Source of the DNA: Virgibacillus dokdonensis
GTDB lineage: Bacteria > Bacillota > Bacilli > Bacillales > Amphibacillaceae
Direction: 5' to 3'
Length of the DNA stretch: 64,000 nt
Assembly: GCF_900166595.1 (NCBI RefSeq)
Contig: NZ_LT745763.1
Location: 62,001 to 126,000 of the forward strand
Shown in pieces: positions 15,855-24,232 of this stretch. The notes under the pieces were generated by a model, which was given only the letters and a program-made list of their open reading frames with translations, was not told where the DNA came from and did no database searches. The translations under genes and the position numbers were made by a program. Each line of letters opens with the position of its first letter. The first letter of the stretch is position 1.

Positions 15855-16808
15855 TTATTGTCCAGCTACATCGCGTTTTGTAAATATAATCCAGGACATT
15901 GCTAAGAAGACGACGTAATAAATAGCTAACATCGTAATGGAAAATTCTAAGGTCAGTCCTTTAACCATAGGTGTCTTACCGTCCGCAAATTGACTTAAAT
16001 CGAGATTAGCGAACAGAATGTATTTGGCCCATTCTTTCTTTGCTAGGAAACCAATAAATGTATTTCCACCCATCATTAAGAAAATGGAAATACCGATTGC
16101 TAGAGAGCTGTTACGAAATACAGCTGAAATCATAAACGCTAGAGTTGCCATCATGATAAGTGGCACTAATTGATACCCATATTGCGTGAAAGTCTCTTCT
16201 AATAGCGACACAGAAGTAAATCCATCTGCTGCTTGTTTAACAATTTCAGGGTTCATATCTCCAACACCAAAGAAGATAGCCCCAACAATCCAAGATATAA
16301 TAAGTAAAAAGATGGTTGTATATAAGCCAAATAGGAGTGTTGCTAAATACTTGGATAATAATATTCCGCTTCTACTAATAGGGCGAATAAGTAGTAATTT
16401 AATTGAACCCCAGCGGAATTCATTGGCGATAATGCCACCTGCTACAATAATAGTTAATAAGCTAACTAACATCATTAATCCCGAATTTTCCCCCACAAAA
16501 TTCCATACACCATAAGGAGCGGGCTGTATATCGTTTTCTAAATAATAATTGTTTTTGGCAATTGTTTCTGGGTTCATAGATGCTGCATATTCATCTTTTT
16601 CCATTTCTTTTTGCAGATCTTTGTTTTCTTCTTGAAGCACTTCACGCCAGTCGTCACCTTGGTAATCCTCATTTAAATCAGAGAATTTATCGGTTAAAAA
16701 AGCACCAGCAATGATAATTCCAAATAATATGATATACATAATCCAAGTCGATTTTCGAATATATATTTTTGCTTGTTCATTCTGGATTAATTTAAAAAGT
16801 CTACTCAA
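15855..16808 (-). CDS. ABC-2 type transporter permease (operon 1)
   Basis: This membrane protein of about 317 residues has six predicted helices. The first helix (about 18-40) is followed by a large extracytoplasmic domain (about 42-105, rich in Asp/Glu/Gln/Asn), then five helices with the ABC-2 pattern ANEFRWGSIKLLLIRPISR near 138. It should pair with the ATPase immediately upstream. A frame from 16823 is open, but the TTG at 16808 has GGAGAG seven bases upstream and overlaps the ATPase stop by eight bases, suggesting coupling. Cargo is unknown; antimicrobial-peptide or lipid export would be typical for the class. Confidence 0.85.
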   Translation of the reverse strand: MSRLFKLIQNEQAKIYIRKSTWIMYIILFGIIIAGAFLTDKFSDLNEDYQGDDWREVLQEENKDLQKEMEKDEYAASMNPETIAKNNYYLENDIQPAPYGVWNFVGENSGLMMLVSLLTIIVAGGIIANEFRWGSIKLLLIRPISRSGILLSKYLATLLFGLYTTIFLLIISWIVGAIFFGVGDMNPEIVKQAADGFTSVSLLEETFTQYGYQLVPLIMMATLAFMISAVFRNSSLAIGISIFLMMGGNTFIGFLAKKEWAKYILFANLDLSQFADGKTPMVKGLTLEFSITMLAIYYVVFLAMSWIIFTKRDVAGQ

Positions 16809-17715
16809 TGGTGTTCTCTCCAATCAGTTCAAAGAATTGGTCCTCTAAGGTTCCATTTACAACATTCGCCTCATAAATGGAGCAGTTGTTTTCTACTAAG
16901 CTTTTAATAACTGCTGGCATCTGCTCTTTTTTACAATGAAAAGATAGTATTCCATCTTGTTCTACTACTTGTAAAGCGAATTCTTCTTGGATTAATTGTT
17001 TTGCCTTCGTAGTTGGTGTAACCGTTAATTGGTGAACGAGATTCTCATTATCTTGAGCGCCAACTTGCTGTAGTGTAACCATTTCGCCATTTTTAATCAC
17101 ACCGATGCGGTCACACATTTGTTCAATTTCGGAAAGTAGGTGACTAGATACAATAACAGCCACATTTTCTTCTTGGGCAAGATGGCGAATATGCGCGCGC
17201 ATTTCTCTAATTCCAGCAGGGTCTAAGCCATTTGTCGGTTCATCTAAAATTAAAATAGACGGCTTGTGTAAGAGAGCTTGCGCGATTCCAAGACGTTGGC
17301 GCATTCCTAAAGAATATCTACCAACCTTTTCTTTGATTGCTTTTTCCATACCCATTAACTTAACTACTTCAAGCATACGCTCTTCCGTTACACCTGGCAT
17401 CATACGCGCATAATGTTTTAAATTTTGCCACCCTGTCATAAATGGATACATTTCCGGATTTTCAACAATGGCACCGACTTCACGTACAGCCTGTTTAAAA
17501 TCTTTTTTTATACTATGTCCTTGAATGAGTACATCGCCTTCAGATATATTAATCAACCCAACCATCATGCGAATGGTCGTTGTTTTTCCAGCTCCGTTTG
17601 GTCCAATAAATCCAAATACTTCACCTCGATTTATTGAAAAGGATAGGCCCTTAATGATGTCTTTGTTGCCAATTGATTTTTTCAGATTGACTAACTCCAT
17701 TGCTGCTACAGTCAT
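16801..17715 (-). CDS. ABC transporter ATP-binding protein (operon 1)
   Basis: The 304-residue protein has all nucleotide-binding motifs: Walker A GFIGPNGAGKTTTIRMM, Q-loop region VGAIVENPEMYPFM, signature YSLGMRQRLGIAQAL, Walker B ILILDEPTNGLDP and the H-loop in VIVSSHLLSE. After about residue 215 it has the C-terminal extension common in BcrA-like export ATPases. It lies between a 35-aa membrane peptide (upstream) and the permease. It is intact, unlike its paralogue at 19-20 kb. An alternative start a few codons in cannot be excluded. Confidence 0.93.
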   Translation of the reverse strand: MTVAAMELVNLKKSIGNKDIIKGLSFSINRGEVFGFIGPNGAGKTTTIRMMVGLINISEGDVLIQGHSIKKDFKQAVREVGAIVENPEMYPFMTGWQNLKHYARMMPGVTEERMLEVVKLMGMEKAIKEKVGRYSLGMRQRLGIAQALLHKPSILILDEPTNGLDPAGIREMRAHIRHLAQEENVAVIVSSHLLSEIEQMCDRIGVIKNGEMVTLQQVGAQDNENLVHQLTVTPTTKAKQLIQEEFALQVVEQDGILSFHCKKEQMPAVIKSLVENNCSIYEANVVNGTLEDQFFELIGENTIE

Positions 17716-17742
17716 TTCTTTAACCTCCGTTAATTCATATAT

Positions 17743-17803
17743 AATAGAAAAACTTAGCCTGTATTACCAAGTCTTTATGGCGAAAGGAATGGTTTTTCCT
17801 ATA
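17743..17803 (-). repeat. Repeat family A, the one copy in reverse orientation
   Basis: The reverse complement reads TATAGGAAAAACCATTCCTT, then TCGCCATAAAGACTTGG, ending CTAAGTTTTTCTATTAT. It sits between the micropeptide gene and the ATPase gene, in the direction of transcription. Confidence 0.65.
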
Positions 17804-17815
17804 TTTTCACAACAG

Positions 17816-17923
17816 TTATTGCTTTTTACTTGTTACGTTTGTCCATTTTTTAGCGATAAAAACAATCATCATAATTGCTAAACCTGCAAAAAATACAAAA
17901 GGGGTCATAATCAATTTCTTCAT
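17816..17923 (-). CDS. 35-aa single-TM micropeptide heading ABC operon 1
   Basis: A short frame encoding MKKLIMTPFVFFAGLAIMMI and then VFIAKKWTNVTSKKQ. It has one hydrophobic segment (about 6-24) with basic residues at both ends. GAAAGGAT precedes the ATG. It lies 100 bases before the ATPase on the same strand. Its equivalent at 20152-20262 precedes the paralogous ATPase, also starts MKK and has the same helix-then-basic-tail plan, which argues that it is a real gene and perhaps an accessory subunit. Function is unknown. Confidence 0.65.
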   Translation of the reverse strand: MKKLIMTPFVFFAGLAIMMIVFIAKKWTNVTSKKQ

Positions 17924-18130
17924 CTGCTTATCATCCTTTCAGAAGAATGTCGTATCAACTAGTGAGTAAGCTAATAGTACCATAAGTACCAGGGAATTTT
18001 TACATGTTTTTTCTTACATCTACCTTTCATTATTGTCATGTAAACGATTCATTTATTTGTAACACGTAGATTTGTTCCAAAAAAGAAAGAGGGAAAGAAC
18101 GGATAGTGTACACAATGACTACTTTCAAAC

Positions 18131-18156
18131 AAAAATAAGGAGGGGGCATCCCCTCC
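18131..18156 (-). terminator. Terminator of second ABC operon
   Basis: GGAGGGG and CCCCTCC form a G/C-rich stem; the minus strand continues TTATTTTTG. It lies about 105 bases beyond the permease stop, after a repeat A copy. Confidence 0.7.
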
Positions 18157-18166
18157 GTTTACAGGT

Positions 18167-18257
18167 ACTATAGGAAAGTATAAAGTTTTAAGGTTTATAG
18201 TATAAGAGAAACTACAGCTTTCGTTATAAGACTTGGCGACAAGCCAAATTTTTCTAA
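18167..18257 (+). repeat. Repeat family A, full length
   Basis: It runs from ACTATAGGAAAGTATAAAG to CTTGGCGACAAGCCAAATTT and TTCTAA. It ends five bases before the convergent permease stop and is opposite to that gene. Confidence 0.88.
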
Positions 18258-18261
18258 AAAA

Positions 18262-19215
18262 CTATTGTCCTGCAACGTCGCGTTTTATAAATACGACCCA
18301 TGAAGTTACGATAAAAATAACATAATAGACGATTAAAACGGTAACTGAAAATCCTAATGTCATATCTTCTGTAAGGGGGGAGTTGCCGGCTATATATTGT
18401 CTCAAATCAGTGTTGGCAAACAAGATGTATCTTACCCAGTCCTTATCGGCAAGCATTTGAACAATAGAAGCCCCACCCATGAGTAAAAACAATGCAATTC
18501 CAATTGCTAATGAGCTATTACGAAACACTGTCGAAATCATAAATGCTAACGTAGTCATCATAACAAGATCGACGAGTTGAAAACTGTAATTCATAAATAT
18601 ATCTTTGATGACCGGAATGGACGTGAAGCCGTCTTTAGCGCTTATTACAAGCCTTGTGTCTATGTCGTTCACCCCAAAGAAAATGGCACCAATGAGCCAT
18701 GCGGTTATAAATAGAAATGCTACAGTATATAAAGCGAATAACAATACAGCTATATATTTAGAGAGCAATATACCACTTCGCTTTATCGGACGAATAAGTA
18801 ATAGTTTAATGGTACCCCAACGAAATTCGTTAGCAACAATTCCAGCAGCGACAATAATAGCTAATAAACTGACAAACGTGAGCAATTCTGCATTTTCCCC
18901 TGTAAATTTCCAAGCATCATATGCGGGTGGTTGCATATTGTTCTCTAAATAATAGTTGTTTTTTTCAATAATATAAGGATTATTGCTTCTTGCAAATTCG
19001 TCTTCTTGCATCTCCTGTTCTAAGTTTTGATTTTTTTCCTGCAAGACTTGTTGCCAGTTGTCAACTTGGTATTCTTCGTTTGGTGGACCATAATAATGGA
19101 CACTAAATGCGAATGTGAAAATTAACCCCGCTAAGATAAGATACATAAGCCAGGTTGATTTTTTTGTATATATTTTTATTTGTTCATTATGGATAAGTTT
19201 TAACATGCTACTCAA
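18262..19215 (-). CDS. ABC-2 type transporter permease (operon 2)
   Basis: A close paralogue of the 15855-16808 permease: about 317 residues, one helix, a large acidic extracytoplasmic domain (about 42-105), then five helices with ANEFRWGTIKLLLIRPIKR. Identity is high throughout and both genes end KRDVAGQ, pointing to a local tandem duplication of the whole operon. The start is set by analogy at TTG 19215 (ATG at 19206 is the alternative). Its ATPase partner is frameshifted, so the protein may be non-functional or may use the operon 1 ATPase. Confidence 0.83.
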   Translation of the reverse strand: MSSMLKLIHNEQIKIYTKKSTWLMYLILAGLIFTFAFSVHYYGPPNEEYQVDNWQQVLQEKNQNLEQEMQEDEFARSNNPYIIEKNNYYLENNMQPPAYDAWKFTGENAELLTFVSLLAIIVAAGIVANEFRWGTIKLLLIRPIKRSGILLSKYIAVLLFALYTVAFLFITAWLIGAIFFGVNDIDTRLVISAKDGFTSIPVIKDIFMNYSFQLVDLVMMTTLAFMISTVFRNSSLAIGIALFLLMGGASIVQMLADKDWVRYILFANTDLRQYIAGNSPLTEDMTLGFSVTVLIVYYVIFIVTSWVVFIKRDVAGQ

Positions 19216-20132
19216 TGGTATTCTCTCCAATCAGTTCAAAGAATTGATCCTCTAATGAATTATGTGCTGTTGTAAGTTCATAGATAGCGCAATGGTTTTC
19301 AACCAGCTTGCTAATGATGTTTGGAACGGATTCTTTTTGGCAACGAAATGATAGACGCCCATCCAACGCTGTTACCTCTAATTGAAGATGTTCATGTAAT
19401 ATTTGTTTTGCTCGGTTCATAGGAGTTACTTGTAAATGATGGAGCGGATTATCATTTTCTGTTTCTCCAACTTGTTGAAGCGTTATAAGCTCTCCATTTT
19501 TAATAATTCCAATGCGATCACACATTTGTTCAATTTCGGAAAGTAAATGACTGGAAATAATAATAGCAACGTTTTGTTCTTTAGCTAAATGACGAATATG
19601 GTCACGCATTTCACGAAATTTCACGAATTCCAGCAGGGTCTAAACCGTTCGTAGGTTCATCCAGTATTAAAACGGATGGTTTATGTAGGAGGGCTTGAGC
19701 TATCCCTAAACGTTGGCGCATTCCTAATGAATACTTCCCTACTTTTTCGTGAATGGCTTTTTCAAGCCCCATTAATTCAATTACTTCTTGCATACGTTCT
19801 TTCGTTACTCTTGGCATCATACGGGCATAATGTTTTACGTTTTGCCATCCACTCATGAATGGGTACATTTCTGGGTTTTCCACAATAGCTCCAACTTCGT
19901 TAATAGCGTCTTTGAAATTTGTTTTGGAACTTTTCCCTTGAATGAGTACATCACCTTCTGTAATGCTAATTAAACCGACGATCATACGTATTGTTGTCGT
20001 TTTCCCAGCGCCATTTGGTCCAATGAAACCAAATACTTCTCCAGGTTCAATCGATAAGGAAAGGTCTTTAATAATTTCCTTTTTGCCGATGGTTTTTTTC
20101 AAATGAACTAATTCTAATGCTGCGCTTGTCAT
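19208..20132 (-). pseudogene. ABC ATPase of operon 2, broken by a 10-bp tandem duplication
   Basis: The N-terminal part (20132-19611) has Walker A, signature YSLGMRQRLGIAQAL and Walker B ILDEPTNGLDPAGIRE, then runs into a stop. The remaining C-terminal part (H-loop IIISSHLLSE to IGENTIE) continues in another frame to 19208. At the junction the plus strand shows TTCACGAAAT followed by TTCACGAATT, a 9/10 tandem duplication absent from the intact paralogue, which reads straight through IREMRAHIRHL. The 10-base gain explains the frameshift exactly. The upstream fragment would lack the H-loop. Sequencing error is the alternative. Confidence 0.85.
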
Positions 20133-20151
20133 TATGTTACCTCCATAGTTG

Positions 20152-20262
20152 TTAGGTTGTTCGAATAAGATTCCTATTTTGCCGTTTTGGTTTGAAAATA
20201 GTGAGCACTATCGCCGATAAGCATGCCGCAACAAAACCAGATGTAATAAGCGCTTTTTTCAT
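20152..20262 (-). CDS. 36-aa single-TM micropeptide heading ABC operon 2
   Basis: It encodes MKKALITSGFVAACLSAIVL and then TIFKPKRQNRNLIRTT: one hydrophobic helix (about 5-23) and a basic tail. A near-perfect AAGGAGGTGA lies four bases before the ATG, among the strongest ribosome sites in the window, and the ATPase starts 20 bases downstream with its own GGAGGT. It is positionally equivalent to the 35-aa peptide of operon 1. Too short for standard gene calling. Function is unknown. Confidence 0.75.
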   Translation of the reverse strand: MKKALITSGFVAACLSAIVLTIFKPKRQNRNLIRTT

Positions 20263-20310
20263 GACTTCACCTCCTTGGCTTATGTATTTCTACTAAGATT
20301 TTTTGACTGT

Positions 20311-20574
20311 CTAGGAAATTACTTAATTTTGCATCTGTGGATAAACTTACTAAGTTATTTAGCCACGTCCGGCTCCAGCGCCCAGCAACTAGGCGACTTC
20401 ACGAAATCGCCCTACGATAAGTCATCATCGGTTCGTTCTAAATAGGAAGGCCGACTAAAGACGGGCTTGTCGGAGGGCGCCGGCATACTCCTGTTGCAGG
20501 AGCATGATTCCTAAAACTTTAGTTGATTCGTTCCAGTCGCTACGTTGCTAAACGGGCGCCCCGAGCCTTTGTTC
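20311..20574 (+). repeat. Repeat family B, full length, with alternate head
   Basis: The head is CTAGGAAATTACTTAATTTT and GGATAAACTTACTAAGTTAT, then the core CCACGTCCGGCTCCAGCGCC to GGGCGCCCCGAGCC and TTTGTTCC. Internal hairpins GGCGACTTCACGAAATCGCC and CTCCTGTTGCAGGAG are intact. It is located upstream of ABC operon 2. Confidence 0.9.
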
Positions 20575-20786
20575 CTTCATCATTCACGACTAGGGGCTAT
20601 AGTTATGATTGTATACTTGTTATACATAGGAAGTAACAGGCTAAAGAAATAATATGGAGTACGACTTAAGGCGTATTTATGTCTAAAACAATTTGCTATT
20701 TGTCGTAAATAGGGGATTAAACAACTTGGTGAGAGCAAAGTTTTATGGGGAAAGCCTTTGTTTTTCAGTACTTTAAGTCTTATAGT
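20575..20786. other. Noncoding remainder between repeat B and terminator
   Basis: No convincing gene. An 81-codon minus-strand frame (20580-20825) runs through the terminator stem and lacks a ribosome site. I see no recognisable RNA gene. Confidence 0.5.
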
Positions 20787-20829
20787 GAAAAAAGCTTGCA
20801 GGAAAACAAATCGTGTTTTCTGCAAGCTT
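20787..20829 (-). terminator. Terminator, probably of the YhhN-family gene
   Basis: AAGCTTGCAGGAAAACA and TGTTTTCTGCAAGCTT form a 16-bp stem with one bulged G. The minus strand then reads TTTTTTCAC. It is about 140 bases past the stop at 20967. Confidence 0.75.
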
Positions 20830-20966
20830 GAACAAATTACGCTTGTTTATAAAGCGAATCTTCAATCAGTGGAGTTTTTTTCATTTCCTATCAATAGGTA
20901 GTACATATCTAAGGGTCTGATTCAAAGGGGGTTTAAATGATTGTGATGTATAAGGCAATCCCTTGT

Positions 20967-21620
20967 TTACCAGACAGTTCGTGGATGCTTTTTACCAAAG
21001 TTCCTCAGACTGTGAGCAATGAAAAATTGGGCGGTGTAATACGTAATCATAACGAATATATGTTCATTGTTAATTGGCGAAACAAACATGTTCCATGCCA
21101 AAATAGAGTCAGAAATAACGAATAGAATACTGCCAATACTAGCAAAAATATTTCCTGACATAATGGCAAACCATGCCATGCTAGCGATTGCCGTCATGTA
21201 AATGATTACAGGTATTACGAGGTAGGTGTTTTCTGAGCGTGCTACGGCCTGAATCAAGTCACTACCAATGATCCAAGCATAAATCCCTATAGGAATAACA
21301 GAGGCGACACGCCAAATGGAAAATTTCCATTGATAGATAAAGCCAGATAGATAGAATAAGTGTCCAATCAAAAAGGATGTGAGACCAACGATGAACCAGT
21401 GTATGGTTCCGTCCCCAATAGAGCAAAAAAATAGACCAATAAGAATGAGCCAATGTGATTTGGTTTTCTGCTTAGGCAGGGAGTAAAAAGCATAAAAAAT
21501 AATGAGTGCCATTGGGATTAACTTGAAAAACAGTTTGAAAACAAGAGGTTCCTCCGGGATGATAAAAATATATAAAACACCCATTACTAGAATAAGGATA
21601 GGTAAACGATTTATTTGCAA
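20967..21620 (-). CDS. YhhN/TMEM86-family membrane protein (lysoplasmalogenase-like)
   Basis: A 217-residue protein with seven to eight membrane helices. Family-typical acidic motifs inside helices are visible: LFFCSIGDGTIHW near 70, GHLFYLSGFIYQW near 92, and ISDSILAWNMF near 175 followed by YYTAQFFIAHSL. Animal members hydrolyse lysoplasmalogen; the bacterial role is not settled. The TTG at 21620 is chosen because GAAGGTGAT lies just upstream; the frame is open six codons further. It is monocistronic. Confidence 0.8.
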   Translation of the reverse strand: MQINRLPILILVMGVLYIFIIPEEPLVFKLFFKLIPMALIIFYAFYSLPKQKTKSHWLILIGLFFCSIGDGTIHWFIVGLTSFLIGHLFYLSGFIYQWKFSIWRVASVIPIGIYAWIIGSDLIQAVARSENTYLVIPVIIYMTAIASMAWFAIMSGNIFASIGSILFVISDSILAWNMFVSPINNEHIFVMITYYTAQFFIAHSLRNFGKKHPRTVW

Positions 21621-21940
21621 AAAATCACCTTCTTTCAAATTAAGATAGCATTCAATGTAGATCGAGTATGATTCGTTTCATATGCAGGCTGATTAGCTTA
21701 TTGTCTATGCAGTATAGTTGTATGGAAAGCATCTAAACTTGCTTATGATTCTATCATACAACAGAATTTTAGTGGAGCAAATGAAATGAAAGGATATGTC
21801 ATATATCTTGCGTATAGACTGGTGTAAGGTTGCTATGCGATCAAAATTCTATTAAAAAGCTTTCCTTTTGAGCGTAGGAATAAAAGAGGGAAATAACCAA
21901 CTAAAGAGTTAACGTATAAACCAAGCTTTTCTAATGATAA
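21621..21940. other. Intergenic region with a family A relic
   Basis: Only a short relic of repeat A is visible (GTATAAACCAAGCTTTTCTA, about 21915-21935). No gene or structured RNA was recognised elsewhere in it. Confidence 0.5.
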
Positions 21941-21982
21941 AACAGTGAAACCACGGGCACTTTTCCGTCTGGTTTCACTGTT
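21941..21982 (-). terminator. Terminator of the 22003 gene
   Basis: AACAGTGAAACCA and TGGTTTCACTGTT form a perfect 13-bp stem, extended inward by CGG/CCG. The minus strand continues TTATC. It lies 20 bases beyond the stop. Confidence 0.85.
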
Positions 21983-22002
21983 CATGTTATTGAAGCTCTC
22001 TT

Positions 22003-22395
22003 TTAACGAAGCTTTTTAACAGTGATAGCTTGGTTTACCTTTGTATGTTTACAATCTTCAAATGCTTCGCCATCTACTAATTCTAGTTTGATAGCAGCTT
22101 CTAGCTTATCGGTATCTGGTCGTTTTTCTATAATAATAAAATCTGCTAACTGCATATCCTCCAATTTACTTACGGTACAAACTTGTTCGTATTGTGTTGA
22201 AGTACGAATTTGTCGCTGAGCTAAATAGTCCCCTCGCTTCATTTCTCCTTTTTGATTTTCTCCAACAGAAGCATCTAGAGCCTGATGGAAATGCTTTTTC
22301 AACTCTTTCATCTCATACTCTATTTCCTTTTTCTCCTGTTGAAGCACATAATAACGTCTGATTTCCTCTTCTGTAATTCCAATTGAATCTTCCAT
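22003..22395 (-). CDS. Hypothetical coiled-coil protein, 130 aa
   Basis: I do not recognise this family. The N-terminal half (about 8-45: EEEIRRYYVLQQEKKEIEYE onward) is strongly charged and helical, a likely coiled coil. The C-terminal half has alternating strands. There is no signal or membrane segment. An AGGGAGCTG ribosome site precedes the ATG, and a good terminator follows, so it is a real single-gene unit. Confidence 0.7.
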   Translation of the reverse strand: MEDSIGITEEEIRRYYVLQQEKKEIEYEMKELKKHFHQALDASVGENQKGEMKRGDYLAQRQIRTSTQYEQVCTVSKLEDMQLADFIIIEKRPDTDKLEAAIKLELVDGEAFEDCKHTKVNQAITVKKLR

Positions 22396-22554
22396 ACCAA
22401 CAGCTCCCTTATTAAAGAGTAATTTAAAATGGACATACGGTTTTTGTTAAAACGAATAAGTTGAGCCACTTGCTCTCAGTAGGATAGTTTATTACTTATA
22501 TCTATGAGCTTGCTCGTGTGATTATGTGTTTTTGAAGGTTCATCATAACGCCAC

Positions 22555-22583
22555 TTGTAAACGATTTAAAATTCATATATAAT
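22555..22583 (+). promoter_or_regulatory. SigA promoter of the kdg operon overlapping a cre-like site
   Basis: TTGTAA (22555-22560) and TATAAT (22578-22583) have a 17-base spacer. TGTAAACGATTTAA (22556-22569) fits the CcpA cre consensus at 13 of 14 positions and overlaps the -35, so carbon catabolite repression is likely. Confidence 0.75.
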
Positions 22584-22585
22584 AC

Positions 22586-22616
22586 AACTAAATCGGTTTA
22601 GTAAATCGATTTAGTT
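22586..22616 (+). promoter_or_regulatory. LacI-type operator of the kdg operon
   Basis: Perfect 10-bp arms AACTAAATCG (22586-22595) and CGATTTAGTT (22607-22616) lie directly after the -10 box and before kdgR. They contain two overlapping AAATCG-n-TTT half-site sets. This is the expected place for autorepression by the adjacent LacI-family protein. Confidence 0.75.
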
Positions 22617-22634
22617 CAAAAGGAGAGGTGCTTT

Positions 22635-23654
22635 ATGAAAAAAGTAACTATCACCGATGTAGCTACTTATGCTGGTGTTTCAAAAAGCACTGTGTCGCAA
22701 TTTTTGAATAAACGTTTTGATTATATGAGTGTAAAAACGAAAGAGCGTGTAGACGCTGCAATCAAAGAATTAGGATATCAACCTAATATTATTGCTCGGA
22801 GTTTAAAGCAGAGATCCACGAAAACAATTGGTGTAATTGTTGCAAATATATTACATGATTTTTCTACGCGTGTTATCAGAGCGATTGAAGATTACTGTCA
22901 TACAGAAGATTACCACGTCATTGTTTGTAATGCGGATGATAACCCAGAAAAAGAAAAGCGGTATATTGACATGCTTCGAGCTAAACAAGTGGACGGCATT
23001 ATTTTATTTCCGACTAGTAAAAATAAAGCGTTCTACCAAGATTTAATGAAAGATGAGTACCCGTTTGTATTTATGGATCGTCTTGTTCCAGGTGTTGAAA
23101 CAGATGCGGTTTTATTAAACAATCATCAGGCTGCTCAATTAGCTGTGGATCAATTCGTTGCTAATGGTTATCAAAAAATAGCTGTTCTGGCACCGCCATT
23201 GTTTGATCCGATAACGCCTCGATTAGAGCGAATAGAAGGGTATCAAGATAGCCTTGAAAAGAACTATATTCGTCCAAATCCTTTATATGCGATTAACAGT
23301 GCATTGGAAAAAGTGGAAGAACAAATTAAAAAACTGCTTCTTTTGCCAGATCCTCCTGAAGCAATACTTGCTTTAAACGATCGAGTGCTTTATCAATTGT
23401 TGCAATATGTAAAAGATCAGCAAATTCAAGTGCCCCAGCAATTAGCCATTATTGGCATTGATGATGTCACATTTGCTTCGCTCTACACGCCCTCATTAAC
23501 TACGGTTGCACAGCCAGCATTTGATATGGGGAAGAAGGCTGCGGAGTTATTATTTGAACAATTTGATCATGGGGCGAGCAAAAAACAGGTGTATCGCTTT
23601 GCTCCTGAAATTATAATCAGAGAATCATGTGAGAGGAAGGGGAATGAAATATAG
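22635..23654 (+). CDS. kdgR: LacI-family regulator of the kdg operon (KdgR-like)
   Basis: The 339-residue protein has a LacI HTH (VTITDVATYAGVSKSTVSQF), hinge helix (IARSLKQRSTKTIGVI) and periplasmic-binding-type effector domain. The start ATG follows AAAGGAGAGG. It heads an operon with hxlB, kdgA, rpiA and kdgK, the arrangement of B. subtilis KdgR, which senses 2-keto-3-deoxygluconate-type ligands. The palindrome at 22586-22616 is the probable autoregulatory operator. The ligand is inferred from context. Confidence 0.88.
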   Translation: MKKVTITDVATYAGVSKSTVSQFLNKRFDYMSVKTKERVDAAIKELGYQPNIIARSLKQRSTKTIGVIVANILHDFSTRVIRAIEDYCHTEDYHVIVCNADDNPEKEKRYIDMLRAKQVDGIILFPTSKNKAFYQDLMKDEYPFVFMDRLVPGVETDAVLLNNHQAAQLAVDQFVANGYQKIAVLAPPLFDPITPRLERIEGYQDSLEKNYIRPNPLYAINSALEKVEEQIKKLLLLPDPPEAILALNDRVLYQLLQYVKDQQIQVPQQLAIIGIDDVTFASLYTPSLTTVAQPAFDMGKKAAELLFEQFDHGASKKQVYRFAPEIIIRESCERKGNEI

Positions 23655-23656
23655 CA

Positions 23657-24214
23657 ATGAGAAAAACACTAGATACGATTACCATGGAGGTAAGTAAAGT
23701 AATACAAGCGGTTGATTCAGATGAGGCAGTTGCGTTAGCAGAACAACTGAAACGAGCAAATTCCATTTTTGTAGCCGGTACTGGTCGATCAGGGTTGATT
23801 GGTAAAGCCTTTGCCATTCGTATGATGCACAGTGGATATTCTGTTTATGTTGTTGGGGAAACAATTACACCGAATATGGAAGCGGAGGATGTGTTGTTAA
23901 TCATTTCTGGTTCTGGAAACACAGGAACATTAGCTTACTTTGCAGAAAAAGCTACGGCCATTGGCGCTACCATAGCATTAGTAACAACAAATAAGCAATC
24001 TGTCATTGCGCAATACAGTGATTGTATCGTAGAGATTCCCGCTGCCACCAAAAAGCGATTACCGAATGAGCCTGCTACAATCCAACCATTAGGAAGCCAA
24101 TTTGATCAATCAGCACATGTAGTGTTAGATGCTGTTATTGCTCATGTGATTCAACAACAGCAATGGAATAATCCAAACCAAGTGTTAGCCAAGAAACACA
24201 CAAATTTAGAATGA
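23657..24214 (+). CDS. hxlB: SIS-domain 6-phospho-3-hexuloisomerase-like protein
   Basis: The 185-residue protein has the HxlB/PHI fold: SIFVAGTGRSGLIGKAFAIR near 36, VLLIISGSGNTGTL near 78, and QPLGSQFDQSAHVVLDAVIA near 140. PHI interconverts hexulose-6-phosphate and fructose-6-phosphate and normally works with the synthase HxlA, which is not encoded here. It starts two bases after kdgR and is followed by kdgA after 18 bases. In this setting it may handle an uronate-derived keto-sugar phosphate instead. Confidence 0.83.
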   Translation: MRKTLDTITMEVSKVIQAVDSDEAVALAEQLKRANSIFVAGTGRSGLIGKAFAIRMMHSGYSVYVVGETITPNMEAEDVLLIISGSGNTGTLAYFAEKATAIGATIALVTTNKQSVIAQYSDCIVEIPAATKKRLPNEPATIQPLGSQFDQSAHVVLDAVIAHVIQQQQWNNPNQVLAKKHTNLE

Positions 24215-24232
24215 AAATAGGAGTGTACTTTC

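Noticed and set aside
20580..20825. 81-aa minus-strand frame
   Set aside because: It includes the terminator stem at 20787-20829 and has low-complexity translation without a start signal.
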